Positions 54,070-63,266 of a DNA stretch of 64,000 nucleotides are shown piece after piece. Below the pieces are notes generated by a model. That model did not search any database, was not told the DNA's origin, and was given only the letters and a program-made list of their open reading frames with translations. The stretch covers positions 1-64,000 of the forward strand of contig JAAYEL010000048.1 in NCBI GenBank assembly GCA_012728755.1, given 5' to 3'. Numbering within the stretch: position 1 is the first letter of the stretch; each line of letters begins with the position of its first letter. The position numbers and the translations under genes were made by a program. The DNA is from Tissierellia bacterium (lineage in GTDB: Bacteria; Bacillota; Clostridia; Tissierellales; Peptoniphilaceae).

Positions 54070-55694
54070 TGTTTAGAAAAATTAAGCAGTCTTTTAATGA
54101 TTTTACCTCTCAGATGACTAGTTCAAAAATAAGTAAATCACCTAAAAGAGGAATTACAATATTGCTTACTATTTTATTTGCTTTGGGACTATATATTTTT
54201 ATGTTCCCACCGCTAAATTTACATAGTAGAGATACATGGATTTTTGTACTAATTATATTTACGTTTTTTAATATAATTGCTGGCAAGAAATTCCCATATA
54301 TTAAGATTAGATTCATGGTCCTTATAGGTTTAGTTATCTTATTTGGTGTCTTGAATTTAACATCTATTGAGCTTTTTACAGCTAAGAAATATGCTAATGT
54401 GATAAAGATACAAGATGGGGATTTTGCGGAGGATATAAAAGAATTGCCAATAGATAAGATACCGACTCTTGATAGAGATAGTTCTGAAAAGGTTGGTTCT
54501 CGTAAGATGGGCGAGCTTCTTGATCTAGTAAGTCAGTTCAATATCGATAATATGTACACTCAAATCAACTATAAAGATAAGCCAGTTAGAGTGACACCTC
54601 TTGAATATAATGGTTTGCTTAAATATCTATTCAACTTTTCAAAAGGTTTACCAGGATATATGACAATTGATATCGTAAATGGACAAACTGATTTAGTTCA
54701 ACTAGAAGAAGGAATCAAGTATAGTAAGGATGACCTTTTATTTAGAAATATCTACCTATACACTAGACTTAAATATCCATTTGAGATATTTAATAATATG
54801 GAATTTGAGATTGATGAACAAGGCGTTCCTTATTGGATAATACCGACTTACAAAAATACCGTAGGTTTTTTTGGAGCACTTGATGTTAAAAATGTTATCA
54901 CTGTAAATGCAGTAACTGGTGAGACTGCTAGATACCCTGTTGAAGAGGTACCTACTTGGATTGATCGAGTATACAACGCTGATAGAGTGATTCGACAATT
55001 AGATTGGTATGGAAAATATCAATTGGGGTATTTTAACTCAATATTTGCACAAAAGCAAGTTCTTCAAACTACTGAAGGATATAACTATTTAGCATTGGAT
55101 GATGATATCTATATGTATACTGGATTTACATCAGTGGCAGGAGATGAGTCAAATGTTGGTTTTATTCTTTCAAATTTAAGGACAAAGGAAACTAAATTCT
55201 ACCCTATCTCGTCGGCTAAAGAAGTGTCAGCTATGGAAAGTGCACAAGGTGCCGTTCAGGAGAAAAGATACAAATCTACTTTCCCACTGCTTCTTAATAT
55301 CAAACAAAAGCCTACTTATTTTCTTTCATTAAAAGATGATGCTGGGTTAATCAAGCAATATGCTTTTGTAGATGCACAAGATTATCAAAAAGTTTCAGTA
55401 GGAAACACTGTAGAAGAAGCCTATGAAAGACATACTGGAACTATCATAGAGGATGATGGATTCGATGATACAACACAATTTGAAGAATTAAATGGCGTCA
55501 TAGACTCTATAGAAAATGTTGTTATAAATGGAAATACTCATTACTATTTTACATTGGAAGGTAGAGAAGATATTTTCGTATCTTCAATACAGCTTTCTGA
55601 AAAGCTTCCATTCTTAAGAGCTGGCGATACGGTTCAATTTAAGTATGCAAAAACAAGTATTAATAAAGTTATCTCATTTGGAGATACACAGTAA
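54069..55694 (+). CDS. Hypothetical membrane-anchored protein, 541 residues
   Basis: Three N-terminal hydrophobic helices (about residues 28-48, 57-73 and 80-105), then a roughly 430-residue soluble part, probably outside the cell. That part is rich in Tyr and acidic residues, includes WIIPTYKNTVGFFGALDVK and VITVNAVTGE, and ends in an OB-like segment (LNGVIDSIENVVINGNTHYYF). I do not recognise the family with certainty. It begins on the last base of the thioesterase stop codon and is followed by a strong terminator, so the two form one transcript. Confidence 0.65.
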   Translation: MFRKIKQSFNDFTSQMTSSKISKSPKRGITILLTILFALGLYIFMFPPLNLHSRDTWIFVLIIFTFFNIIAGKKFPYIKIRFMVLIGLVILFGVLNLTSIELFTAKKYANVIKIQDGDFAEDIKELPIDKIPTLDRDSSEKVGSRKMGELLDLVSQFNIDNMYTQINYKDKPVRVTPLEYNGLLKYLFNFSKGLPGYMTIDIVNGQTDLVQLEEGIKYSKDDLLFRNIYLYTRLKYPFEIFNNMEFEIDEQGVPYWIIPTYKNTVGFFGALDVKNVITVNAVTGETARYPVEEVPTWIDRVYNADRVIRQLDWYGKYQLGYFNSIFAQKQVLQTTEGYNYLALDDDIYMYTGFTSVAGDESNVGFILSNLRTKETKFYPISSAKEVSAMESAQGAVQEKRYKSTFPLLLNIKQKPTYFLSLKDDAGLIKQYAFVDAQDYQKVSVGNTVEEAYERHTGTIIEDDGFDDTTQFEELNGVIDSIENVVINGNTHYYFTLEGREDIFVSSIQLSEKLPFLRAGDTVQFKYAKTSINKVISFGDTQ

Positions 55695-55722
55695 AAAAAA
55701 GCTACCTTGCGGTAGCTTTTTT
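55695..55722. terminator. Bidirectional terminator between convergent operons
   Basis: GCTACC/GGTAGC stem with TTGC loop, flanked by eight A and six T, lying between the 541-residue protein gene (+) and the ABC ATPase gene (-). Confidence 0.88.
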
Positions 55723-56344
55723 ATATTCTAATTACTTTTTCAAACTTATCTAAATATCTATTGTCATGGGTAACGACCACTATTGTCTTTCCAGCTTTAT
55801 TCAAATCAAATAGTATGTTCATAATCTTTTCAGAATTTGCATCATCAAGGTTTCCTGTTGGTTCATCTGCGAATATCACCTCACATGGCTTAACCAACAG
55901 TCTTGCTAATGCGACTCTTTGCTGTTCTCCACCAGAAAGTGTAAATATCTTTTGATCTATCTCTCCCAAAAGTCCAACCTGTTCTAGAGCAGATTTAATA
56001 GCTTCGTCTTTGTCCTTTATCTCACTATAATATAAAAGGCCAATTTGGACATTTTCCCTTACTGTTTTATCATCTATTAAAGCATAATTTTGAAATAGGT
56101 AGCCTATCTTATATCGCATGATATTACTTGATTTTCTAGAATTAGCTTTAATCTCTTCGCCTTCCCATAGAACTTTCCCAGATGATGGTTGTTCAATAAG
56201 ACTCATAATATTCATCAACGTTGTCTTTCCACTTCCAGATTTACCAACGATTGCTATAAGGTCTCCTTTTTCTATAGAAATATCTATTTCTTCAAATAGG
56301 TTTTTATTACCAAAACTCTTCTTAACATTTTCTAATCGTATCAT
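55721..56344 (-). CDS. ABC transporter ATP-binding protein (LolD/MacB-like)
   Basis: A 207-residue ATPase with Walker A GKSGSGKTT, Q-loop in GYLFQNYALI, signature LSGGEQQRVALAR, Walker B VIFADEPTGNLD and H-loop in VVTHDNRYL. These are the marks of the MacB/LolD/FtsE group that pairs with FtsX-like permeases. It is 4 bases after the permease gene that carries a premature TGA, so it may have no working partner. Confidence 0.88.
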   Translation of the reverse strand: MIRLENVKKSFGNKNLFEEIDISIEKGDLIAIVGKSGSGKTTLMNIMSLIEQPSSGKVLWEGEEIKANSRKSSNIMRYKIGYLFQNYALIDDKTVRENVQIGLLYYSEIKDKDEAIKSALEQVGLLGEIDQKIFTLSGGEQQRVALARLLVKPCEVIFADEPTGNLDDANSEKIMNILFDLNKAGKTIVVVTHDNRYLDKFEKVIRI

Positions 56345-56348
56345 CTCA

Positions 56349-58448
56349 TCACCTCAACTCTTTACTAATATCAAGTTTTCTATAATTATATACAATGGCT
56401 AATACATTAATTGCTAACACCACAAATAGGGCAGCCAGAGTATATTTAGGAATATTTTTAGCTATCAGTAGATAGTAACAAAATGTGATAATAAATATAG
56501 CAATTACTTCAAAGAGATACTTTCTTGCCACATACCATGCATTATATCCTAAAGCTTTATATATAGACCATTCCTTCATAACAGATAGCATATAAAAATG
56601 CTTCATAGTGACAAGTGTCATGATAAGTACAGCAATAGCAGGAATCATACTAGATATTAGAATTTTAGCATTAGCAGCCATACCTTTATATAATGATTCG
56701 ACAATCTCATTACCATTAGCTATACTAATACTTTCTAAAACCCCTTCTTCTTCAAAATACTTAATAGCTTCTGATTCATGCTCACTACTAATAAACATCC
56801 CTGACCCAATAACATCTTTTAGTGCATCGTTTCCATTTTTGATTAATACAAAAATTGGAGCAAAACCACTAACCCTGTCATATTCAATACTCAATTCGGG
56901 GTAATCTACTTGGTCATACAAGATTATCTTGCTTTGCAGATCATTATCACTTGTAAATTCTCTTTGAACAAATTCCGAGATCTCATAAATAGATCAAGGC
57001 ATAAAAATATATAAAGTATTATCTTCTAACTGCCCTAGAGCTATCTTTGAACCCCCGCTATAAAAAGTAGCTAATTCAAGATAGTTTTCATTTATCTCAT
57101 ATCCACGATAACCAGGTATCTGGGTATCTGCGTTGTTCATCTTTTCTAAAAGGTTTTTATCAACATATTCCTTTTTATTTTGTTTTACAATGATCTTATT
57201 TTCATTCAAATAGTTATATATCTTTTTGTGTTTTTCATATACTGGATCTTCAATACCTCCCATCAAAGCAAAATGGTCTACTTCAAACGACCTGTCTTTT
57301 ACTAGATTAATACCTAACTCATTATATTTTCTAGCCATATCAGCATGCTTATCGACTTTGTTTTTCATGTTTAACATCTGAACTAGATTTCTAAATGGTT
57401 CTTCGATTTTAGGTAATATAGTAACGCTAACTACAATCGCAAGCAAAAATATTATTGTAGTAAGAGCTCTATTGTAGTTCTTGTTCTTTAATAAGTCACT
57501 CATCCTTTGATTGCTTACAAATACAAGGCCCATTATGATACAAAGCATTATCACAATAAGAATTAAACCAAGATACGCAAAACTATATACCAATAACTCT
57601 ATCATACGGAAATTTGATCCTCTAAATACTATTAAGGTTCCTATTATTGGTATTAGTATGACCGATAATATATTAAGTGCTATCTCGCTTTTAAAAATAC
57701 TTCCAATTATCCTAAAATTGCTATAGCCCTGAAGCTTATATATCATTATCTCTTTAGAACTATCTGATATCTTAAAAAATATATACAGAAGACTTAATAT
57801 AAAAACTATTACCGAATAGTATATAAAAAGGTCTTTTATAGCAGTATCTTTATCAAATTGAAATGAACCTATTTCCATATGTGTAAAATTATATCCACTA
57901 TAAGCTTCCTGGACTAATGATAGAGCATTAGGTACTTCGTCGTAATAATAGTCTAATTCAGTAAAAACAAAGTCATCTTTTCCTTCTAGCATGGATAATG
58001 GTCTAATAGAGATACTCATCTCCTTATAATATGAAAATATATGTATAGCATTTGGATTATCATCATCTCTTGTAGTAAAGTAACTACTAGAATCAGAAAA
58101 ATTATCTGGGACGCTTATCCCATTTGGTATAAATGATTTAATATATTCATCATTACCTGCCACATAATAGTCCAATGACAATTTATTTCCCATACTGTCC
58201 TTAACTACTGTAGTTACTATAGTCGCTATATTTTCTTTTTTTGATAATTCAATAGATTTATCAATAATATCTGAAATTTGCGTTTGATCAATAGATTGAT
58301 TAAAAACCAATCCTCCTCTTTCATATTTCTCAATGCCACCAAATAAATTATGTAAATTTGATTCATCCTGCTCTATAAAATTTTGGTAGATAAGAAAAAA
58401 GAGGAGGATGTAAACAAATACAAATACTACTTGTACTTTATTTTTCAT
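56349..58448 (-). pseudogene. FtsX-like/bacteriocin-associated (DUF1430-like) permease interrupted by an in-frame TGA
   Basis: One reading frame of 700 codons is broken only by TGA at 56996-56994. The first part encodes 484 residues ending IFMP; the frame then continues without shift for 24 codons to a second open stretch of 190 residues. The joined product has a helix at 4-22, a large outside domain, helices near 210-315 and 330-350, a second outside domain, and three C-terminal helices, the doubled FtsX-like layout of the bacteriocin-associated permease family. Both parts keep membrane pattern, so the lesion looks recent. TGA is an ordinary stop elsewhere in the window (for example before the TPR gene). 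A sequencing error is possible. Confidence 0.75.
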
Positions 58449-58462
58449 CTCCTCATTCCTTT

Positions 58463-58999
58463 CTATTCTTGAGTTCTTCTTACATCTCTTTTAGCTCTAT
58501 ATAACAGAGTCTCTTCATCTATCTTATAGTACTCAACTGGTTTTCCATCCATATTTTCTTGGGTGTATTTAAGTAATTTATTGTTTTTTAGATCCACACT
58601 ATAGAAAATATTTATATCCTCTTCTAGTTCTTTATCATTTAGCACTGCTCCCTTAGGAATAAAAAAGCTTGAATCAATCCTCTCCTCTTTTGGATAGTAC
58701 TTTATATCAAATTTGTTTTGAATCGGAAATAACTGCTCTCTGGCTTTATTCGAATAAATAAATGAATATCCCCAACCTTTATGAACTTCTGGGTCGCTAG
58801 CATCAGCATAGCCCTTACCACTTTCCCAAATCTCAGGGTCAAGTTTATTAACATCTTTATCATTTGATAAATCAATGACCTCAGGAGTTTTTGTCTTTTC
58901 ACCACTTTCCTTTTGTGGCGGTTTAGTGCAGCTTGCCATTAATACAAGCATCATTGCAACCACTAAAATAATGCGTATTTTCCTACCGTTACTTTTCAT
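58463..58999 (-). CDS. Lipoprotein of the ABC permease module
   Basis: 178 residues with a basic N-terminus, hydrophobic core and lipobox MASC (Cys at residue 24). The mature part is acidic to neutral and contains GKGYADASDPEVHKGWGYSF and KRDVRR near the end; no family is recognised. It is the first gene of the lipoprotein-permease-ATPase unit, 14 bases before the permease. It may deliver or sense the ligand of that system, by analogy with MacAB-like or bacteriocin-immunity modules. Confidence 0.65.
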   Translation of the reverse strand: MKSNGRKIRIILVVAMMLVLMASCTKPPQKESGEKTKTPEVIDLSNDKDVNKLDPEIWESGKGYADASDPEVHKGWGYSFIYSNKAREQLFPIQNKFDIKYYPKEERIDSSFFIPKGAVLNDKELEEDINIFYSVDLKNNKLLKYTQENMDGKPVEYYKIDEETLLYRAKRDVRRTQE

Positions 59000-59085
59000 T
59001 ATCCTCCTCCTTATATTTTATTTACTATAAGTTTATCATATTTGGAGAGGGTATAACAATAGCTATCCTGGAAATATTGTTAAAT

Positions 59086-59730
59086 TTAATCTTCAATTAT
59101 ATACATAAGTCTTAGTGTACCATCGATATTAAATAGCTTAAATTCTAGTTCATCTTCTAAAGCTATATTAAATTCTCTAGAAACTGGAGTTATCACTTTG
59201 GCTAATATACCCGTTGGTAGCATGGCTATTGTCCTTACCCAAAGACCTTCGATCTTGTTTTTTTCCTTGTGGTAGACATATCCTTGTATATCATCGGGAT
59301 AAAGATAATGTCTTAATTCGTCAATTTGACGATTATATCTAATCGCTTCTTTTTCTTCTGATTCAAAGAATTTTTCATTTATCTCGATAGCTCTATCAAC
59401 ATATCTTTCCAAGTTTAGGCTTTCGTACTCAACTTCAAATCCATTTAAGTTATATACATCTTCAAGTCTTACTCGATGGTTTATCTTTAGTTCCATTGGT
59501 TTGTCGTTATATTTGACCACATTTCCATCTTCAACTTTTACGATTGAGAACACATTAAAACATATTCCCTGCTCGCCGTCCACATAACCATAACCAAGGA
59601 TTCCTGTCTCATCGCCATCGATCTCAATTTGGTAACCTTTATTTAATACATTTACAGAATTCTTATCTTCTATGTATACAATCTTTTTATAGATCTCTCT
59701 AAAGGTCAATGACTTCATCGGCTTCATCAT
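59086..59730 (-). CDS. Hypothetical protein downstream of yvcK
   Basis: About 214 residues, soluble, acidic and strand-rich, without a recognised domain. The ATG at 59730 follows GGAGG by 5 bases and overlaps the PH-domain gene by 32 bases; an ATG 21 bases upstream lacks a ribosome site. A central helical stretch (RYVDRAIEINEKFFESEEKEA) separates two strand-rich halves. Translational overlap suggests partnership with the PH-domain protein. Confidence 0.6.
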   Translation of the reverse strand: MMKPMKSLTFREIYKKIVYIEDKNSVNVLNKGYQIEIDGDETGILGYGYVDGEQGICFNVFSIVKVEDGNVVKYNDKPMELKINHRVRLEDVYNLNGFEVEYESLNLERYVDRAIEINEKFFESEEKEAIRYNRQIDELRHYLYPDDIQGYVYHKEKNKIEGLWVRTIAMLPTGILAKVITPVSREFNIALEDELEFKLFNIDGTLRLMYIIED

Positions 59731-60079
59731 CTTGGCCTCCAAAATTCTCATGATACATAACTCTTCTATCTTTTTTGTTTTCTACAACAAGTTCATAGAT
59801 TTTTTCTTTAACTTCTCTTGAGTTTGGGATGTTCTCTAATTCAACTCTTGGATTTGAAGAATCCCCTGTCTCAAGCACTACAGTGCCTAAACCAAGCATC
59901 TTTTGAAATAAGGATCTTTTTAGAGAGATATCCTTAACCATATATAATTGTAGTTGTTCTTCTGTACTGCTTAAAAATCCAACATCTGTAAATAGTCTAT
60001 CTTCTGTAAGACTATATTTTGTAAAACTAATAGGTAATCCCATAATTCTTTTTCTATCGTGCCATAAAAATTCTTTCAT
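59699..60079 (-). CDS. Bacterial PH-domain-like protein
   Basis: A 126-residue protein resembling YdbS-type (bPH2) domains: FTKYSLTEDRLFTDVGFLSS, then VKDISLKRSLFQKMLGLGTV and VVLETGD, and finally IPNSREVKEKIYELV, the standard order of strands in that fold, but without membrane helices. The ATG at 60079 has AGGAG 7 bases upstream; a TTG two codons earlier is not preferred. It follows yvcK by 2 bases. Confidence 0.75.
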   Translation of the reverse strand: MKEFLWHDRKRIMGLPISFTKYSLTEDRLFTDVGFLSSTEEQLQLYMVKDISLKRSLFQKMLGLGTVVLETGDSSNPRVELENIPNSREVKEKIYELVVENKKDRRVMYHENFGGQDDEADEVIDL

Positions 60080-60081
60080 AA

Positions 60082-61074
60082 TCAATCTCCTTTTAAAATT
60101 TTATTAAATATTATTTGCGCTAATTTATCTGCATCATGTCTGATAACGCCATTTTTTACCCTTACTAAAGGCGTCTCGATAACTTTTATATTAGAATTTT
60201 TAAGATATTCTATATCCGAATTATCATAGGGAATCGGATAGGAAAAATCTTTTTCATATTTTTCAATAATCTTAGTATCTATTATTCCATTATTTACTAT
60301 AACATAATCTATTATATCAGATTTTGAATGCGATATAACTGCTTCATAATGCTCTTTTAATGTATGATTTTCCGTCTCGCCATACTGTCCCATAATATTT
60401 GCCACATATACTACCTTTGCTTGTGTAGCTTGAAGTGACTTCACCATACCTTCAGCAAGCAAATTTGGTATTATGGAAGTATAAAGGCTTCCAGGTCCAA
60501 GTATGACTACATCAGCATTCATAATCTCATCTTTCGCTTCTTCTAATATATCAAATTTTTCTGGTTTTGAGTAAATCCTATCTATCCTTGAATTTCTGAT
60601 ATGAGAAGCTTCAGGTATATTTGATTCACCCTCTACATCTGTTCCATCCAAAAGCTTTGCACAAATATTTACATTATCTAAAGTAACTGGCAACACTTTA
60701 CCTGTTACTTTTAGTATGTGTCCAGTTTGAAGTATTGCCTCATTAAAGTCCCCAAATATGCCATATAATGCAGTGATAAATATATTGCCTAAACTATGTC
60801 CTGCTAGCTCCCCTTCGCTAAACCTATAGTCCAGTACTTCTTTAATCAAATCATCTGAATTTGATAATGATATAAGGCAGTTTCTTAGATCTCCAGGTGC
60901 TCCCATGTCGGTATCTTTTCTTAGCCTTCCTGTACTGCCACCATCATCCATAACGCTAATGATAGCAGTTATCTGATTTGTGTATTCCTTAATGCCTCGT
61001 AAAATGGTCGATGTGCCTGTTCCTCCACCTATAACAACAATCCTAGGTTCTGGCCATATTCTTGTTTTTCTCAT
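60082..61074 (-). CDS. yvcK: Gluconeogenesis factor YvcK / CofD-like protein
   Basis: A 330-residue protein of the CofD/YvcK family. The nucleotide-binding start VVIGGGTGTSTILRG, VMDDGGSTGRLR and DMGAPGDLRNCL are typical, as is LGPGSLYTSIIPNLL. YvcK binds UDP-sugars and is needed for cell-wall synthesis on gluconeogenic carbon. Its usual neighbours rapZ and whiA are absent; PH-domain and unknown genes follow instead. Confidence 0.9.
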   Translation of the reverse strand: MRKTRIWPEPRIVVIGGGTGTSTILRGIKEYTNQITAIISVMDDGGSTGRLRKDTDMGAPGDLRNCLISLSNSDDLIKEVLDYRFSEGELAGHSLGNIFITALYGIFGDFNEAILQTGHILKVTGKVLPVTLDNVNICAKLLDGTDVEGESNIPEASHIRNSRIDRIYSKPEKFDILEEAKDEIMNADVVILGPGSLYTSIIPNLLAEGMVKSLQATQAKVVYVANIMGQYGETENHTLKEHYEAVISHSKSDIIDYVIVNNGIIDTKIIEKYEKDFSYPIPYDNSDIEYLKNSNIKVIETPLVRVKNGVIRHDADKLAQIIFNKILKGD

Positions 61075-61148
61075 ATAAACCCTTCCTTCACAAGTACTAA
61101 TACTTAGTTTAATACTAACATTTTACCCATAAAAATGGGAAATTAAAA

Positions 61149-61170
61149 GAGACCTACTTAAATAGGTCTC
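61149..61170 (-). terminator. Terminator of the YwaF-like/PAP2 pair
   Basis: An 8-bp stem GAGACCTA/TAGGTCTC with 6-nt loop and TTTT on the minus strand, 8 bases after the PAP2 stop. Confidence 0.8.
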
Positions 61171-61178
61171 ATATCTTA

Positions 61179-61853
61179 CTATATTGAGTTATAGGCTTCG
61201 TCAGCCTTGTTTTCATAAACATCCATGACAAATTTAGTTAGCAAGTAAGTTGCTATCGCATAAACTAAACCCGATGGGACATCTATAATGACATGTTGTT
61301 TAACTAATACTGTCGTAGCGCCTATCAGTATCATAAAGGCAATTAATGGTTTTTTAATCCTTGGTGATATACTAGTCTTTGATAAGAATATTGATGATAA
61401 TGTCATATTTGCTACATGCATTGATGGTAATCCTGAGTAAGTATTGTCAACGCTGTAAGTCAATTTGACCAATTTTGAAAATATATCATCTCCCAATAAG
61501 CTTATATCGTATCTTGGCACATATGTTTGATATGTCATATAGATTACGTATGAAAAAGTTTGTGCCACAAATAGCGTAATTATGAACCTTTTATACTGCT
61601 TATTATCATATACAAATACAAGTACTGCCGTTAATAGTATCATCGGCATATACATATGATATACGACAATTAACTCTTTTATGAAAGGTATCATATCATC
61701 TATTGGCATCTTAAGATTCCTAACCGTACCAAAAGGTCTATTAAATAATTCATATGTTGTCAATGCATATAGACCATAGGCCACTAGAAGAAAGAAACTT
61801 TTATTATCTTGTTTATATGCTCTTTTAAAATCACTTAAGAACTTTTTTATCAT
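61179..61853 (-). CDS. PAP2 superfamily membrane phosphatase
   Basis: A 224-residue protein with about six helices. The catalytic motifs of the PAP2_3/inositol-phosphorylceramide-synthase-like group are present: GLPSMHVA with the first His and VKQHVIIDVPSG with the second His and Asp. It probably acts on a lipid phosphate at the outer membrane face. It overlaps the preceding membrane protein gene by 23 bases. Confidence 0.82.
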   Translation of the reverse strand: MIKKFLSDFKRAYKQDNKSFFLLVAYGLYALTTYELFNRPFGTVRNLKMPIDDMIPFIKELIVVYHMYMPMILLTAVLVFVYDNKQYKRFIITLFVAQTFSYVIYMTYQTYVPRYDISLLGDDIFSKLVKLTYSVDNTYSGLPSMHVANMTLSSIFLSKTSISPRIKKPLIAFMILIGATTVLVKQHVIIDVPSGLVYAIATYLLTKFVMDVYENKADEAYNSI

Positions 61854-62580
61854 TCATTTCACCTCTTTGAACTGCTCTAAATAGATAATTTAGCCCAAAC
61901 ATCGCAATGTTAAATAATATCAACATCACCAATATATGAATCGGTCTTGAAAAAATTGGGCCAATAAATGGCGGCATACCAATCATATATCCATAGTTTA
62001 TGTCAGGTAAGCTCTTTACCATAAGCAAGTTAAATGCTACCAATAAGACATTGTATACATTTGTAAATATCACTACAAATTTATTATCTTCTTTTGTTAT
62101 ACTATCTTTTGTTACGAATAATAAATCAGCAATTATCCATCCCATAATAATATGAACTATGAAAAACTGAAAATTCGTATAATGCGGAAATTGGAATTTA
62201 TATAGATCAGCCATAACCATAGCCATAACCGAACCCATTGTCCCCCAATATATCCCAATCACTTTAATCTTTCTGTTATCTAATAATACTCCTATAATCA
62301 ACATCCATACTGCCAATCTACAATGATAAAGCGGTAATGATATATCCATTCTAAAATATCCTGATCCAAGTTGCCAAGCATAAAGTACTATTTGATCTAT
62401 TAGCAATATTGATGCTAAAACTATTAAAAACTTTCTATTTCTTTTTTCATCATTTAATCCGAATTTCTTCTTAGCTATAAAAATAATTCCAAAAATATAA
62501 ATTGCTAAAAGGACTAAATGAACAGGGCTAAATAACTTTAGAGGCACCCCATCCTCTATTGCTCTAAAAAAATGTTTCAT
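61831..62580 (-). CDS. YwaF/TIGR02206-type integral membrane protein (second copy)
   Basis: About 249 residues, seven helices, with ISLPLYHCRLAVWMLIIGVL and KVIGIYWGTMGSVMAMVMAD in the places conserved in the YwaF/TIGR02206 family. The ATG at 62580 has GGAGGT 5 bases upstream and replaces an ATG 30 bases earlier. It has the same layout as the protein at 26987-27787, but here it is coupled to a PAP2 phosphatase, which hints at a lipid-related role. Confidence 0.68.
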   Translation of the reverse strand: MKHFFRAIEDGVPLKLFSPVHLVLLAIYIFGIIFIAKKKFGLNDEKRNRKFLIVLASILLIDQIVLYAWQLGSGYFRMDISLPLYHCRLAVWMLIIGVLLDNRKIKVIGIYWGTMGSVMAMVMADLYKFQFPHYTNFQFFIVHIIMGWIIADLLFVTKDSITKEDNKFVVIFTNVYNVLLVAFNLLMVKSLPDINYGYMIGMPPFIGPIFSRPIHILVMLILFNIAMFGLNYLFRAVQRGEMNDKKVLK

Positions 62581-63076
62581 CTCTACCTCCGATTTAACAC
62601 ATTCTACCAAAATCCAAGCAAAAAATCACCCTTTTAGACAAATTGTCACGAAACTGTAACTAATTTGTTGAACTTATGAACTAAAAATAACATTTGTCGA
62701 TGCATAATATGGAAGCTTGCAAATGCAAGCTACTTTTTATCTGTAAAGGTAGTTTCAAATACCACCCAAAATCCGACAACATTCAATTAAAACGTTTCGA
62801 TACTTGCCCCGCCCCACCAAGATTAAGCTTTTTGAGGTTTCTTGGGGGGTAATATTTAAATCAAAAACCCCCCAAGTTTCCACTTTTTCGCGCTTCTTGG
62901 GGGGGGGATAACACTACTATATAGCATTAGAAAATGATGCTTTTGCTACGCAAAAGCCATTTTCTCCATCCATTATAGAAGATTTCGACTCTCGTCGAAA
63001 TCATCCTTCTACATTTACCCTTGCCCAACACAACCTTTTATGCCCCGCCTGTAGAGTCCTTACACCCAACTTTATA

Positions 63077-63266
63077 TCTTTTCCACAGAAAAGTCCGAAG
63101 CGAGGAATCCGCAGACAAGAAGCTTCATGAAAAAAGCGACCTGCTGGACCAACCTATCTGAAGTGGTTTGAAAACCAATTCAGATAGGTTGGTTTAAGCA
63201 AGTCGCATATCAATCAAAAGCTTCGTCAGTCGAGGCACGCAGCTAGGACCTTTTCTGTGGAAAAGA
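63077..63266. repeat. Nested imperfect inverted repeat, about 190 bases
   Basis: The outer arms TCTTTTCCACAGAAAAG-TCC (63077-63096) and their complement at 63246-63266 differ by one extra C. Inside are GAAGCTT/AAGCTTC, then a central hairpin. The two half-elements are similar over most of their roughly 90 bases, with small bulges. The arms end exactly at the tcyP stop codon. Confidence 0.8.
63136..63206 (-). terminator. Long central hairpin, probable tcyP terminator
   Basis: GCGAC/GTCGC, TGCT/AGCA, a perfect 15-bp stem (63148-63162 with 63179-63193) and an inner TGGTTT/AAACCA stem form one 71-base hairpin. On the minus strand it is followed by six T, 60 bases past the tcyP stop. Confidence 0.8.

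Larger units (their letters stand above)
62581..63266. other. Palindrome-rich non-coding island
   Basis: 686 bases with no credible gene. From left to right: a hairpin AGCTTGCA/TGCAAGCT at 62714-62731 followed by T5; four matching C- and G-run blocks at 62807-62821, 62841-62850, 62867-62876 and 62896-62907; a two-part hairpin at 62930-62964 (7 plus 8 bp); a hairpin GATTTCGAC/GTCGAAATC at 62981-63002 with outer TAGAA/TTCTA; and a nested inverted repeat at 63077-63266. The right end touches the tcyP stop codon. Confidence 0.8.

Noticed and set aside
56994..56996. UGA recoded as tryptophan or selenocysteine
   Set aside because: TGA ends other genes in this window, for example the membrane protein before the TPR gene and yvcK, and no selenocysteine hairpin was seen after it.
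58463..58999. Lactococcin 972-type bacteriocin
   Set aside because: The product has a lipobox signal and none of the bacteriocin's conserved pattern; it reads as a lipoprotein.
63077..63266. Replication origin based on TTTTCCACA boxes in opposite orientation
   Set aside because: Only two DnaA-box-like sites exist, both explained as arms of one inverted repeat, and no dnaA, dnaN or rnpA genes are near.
63077..63266. 6S RNA because of the long imperfect hairpin of about 190 bases
   Set aside because: The centre is a perfect 15-bp stem followed by T6 on the minus strand, which fits a terminator, and there is no open central bubble or promoter.
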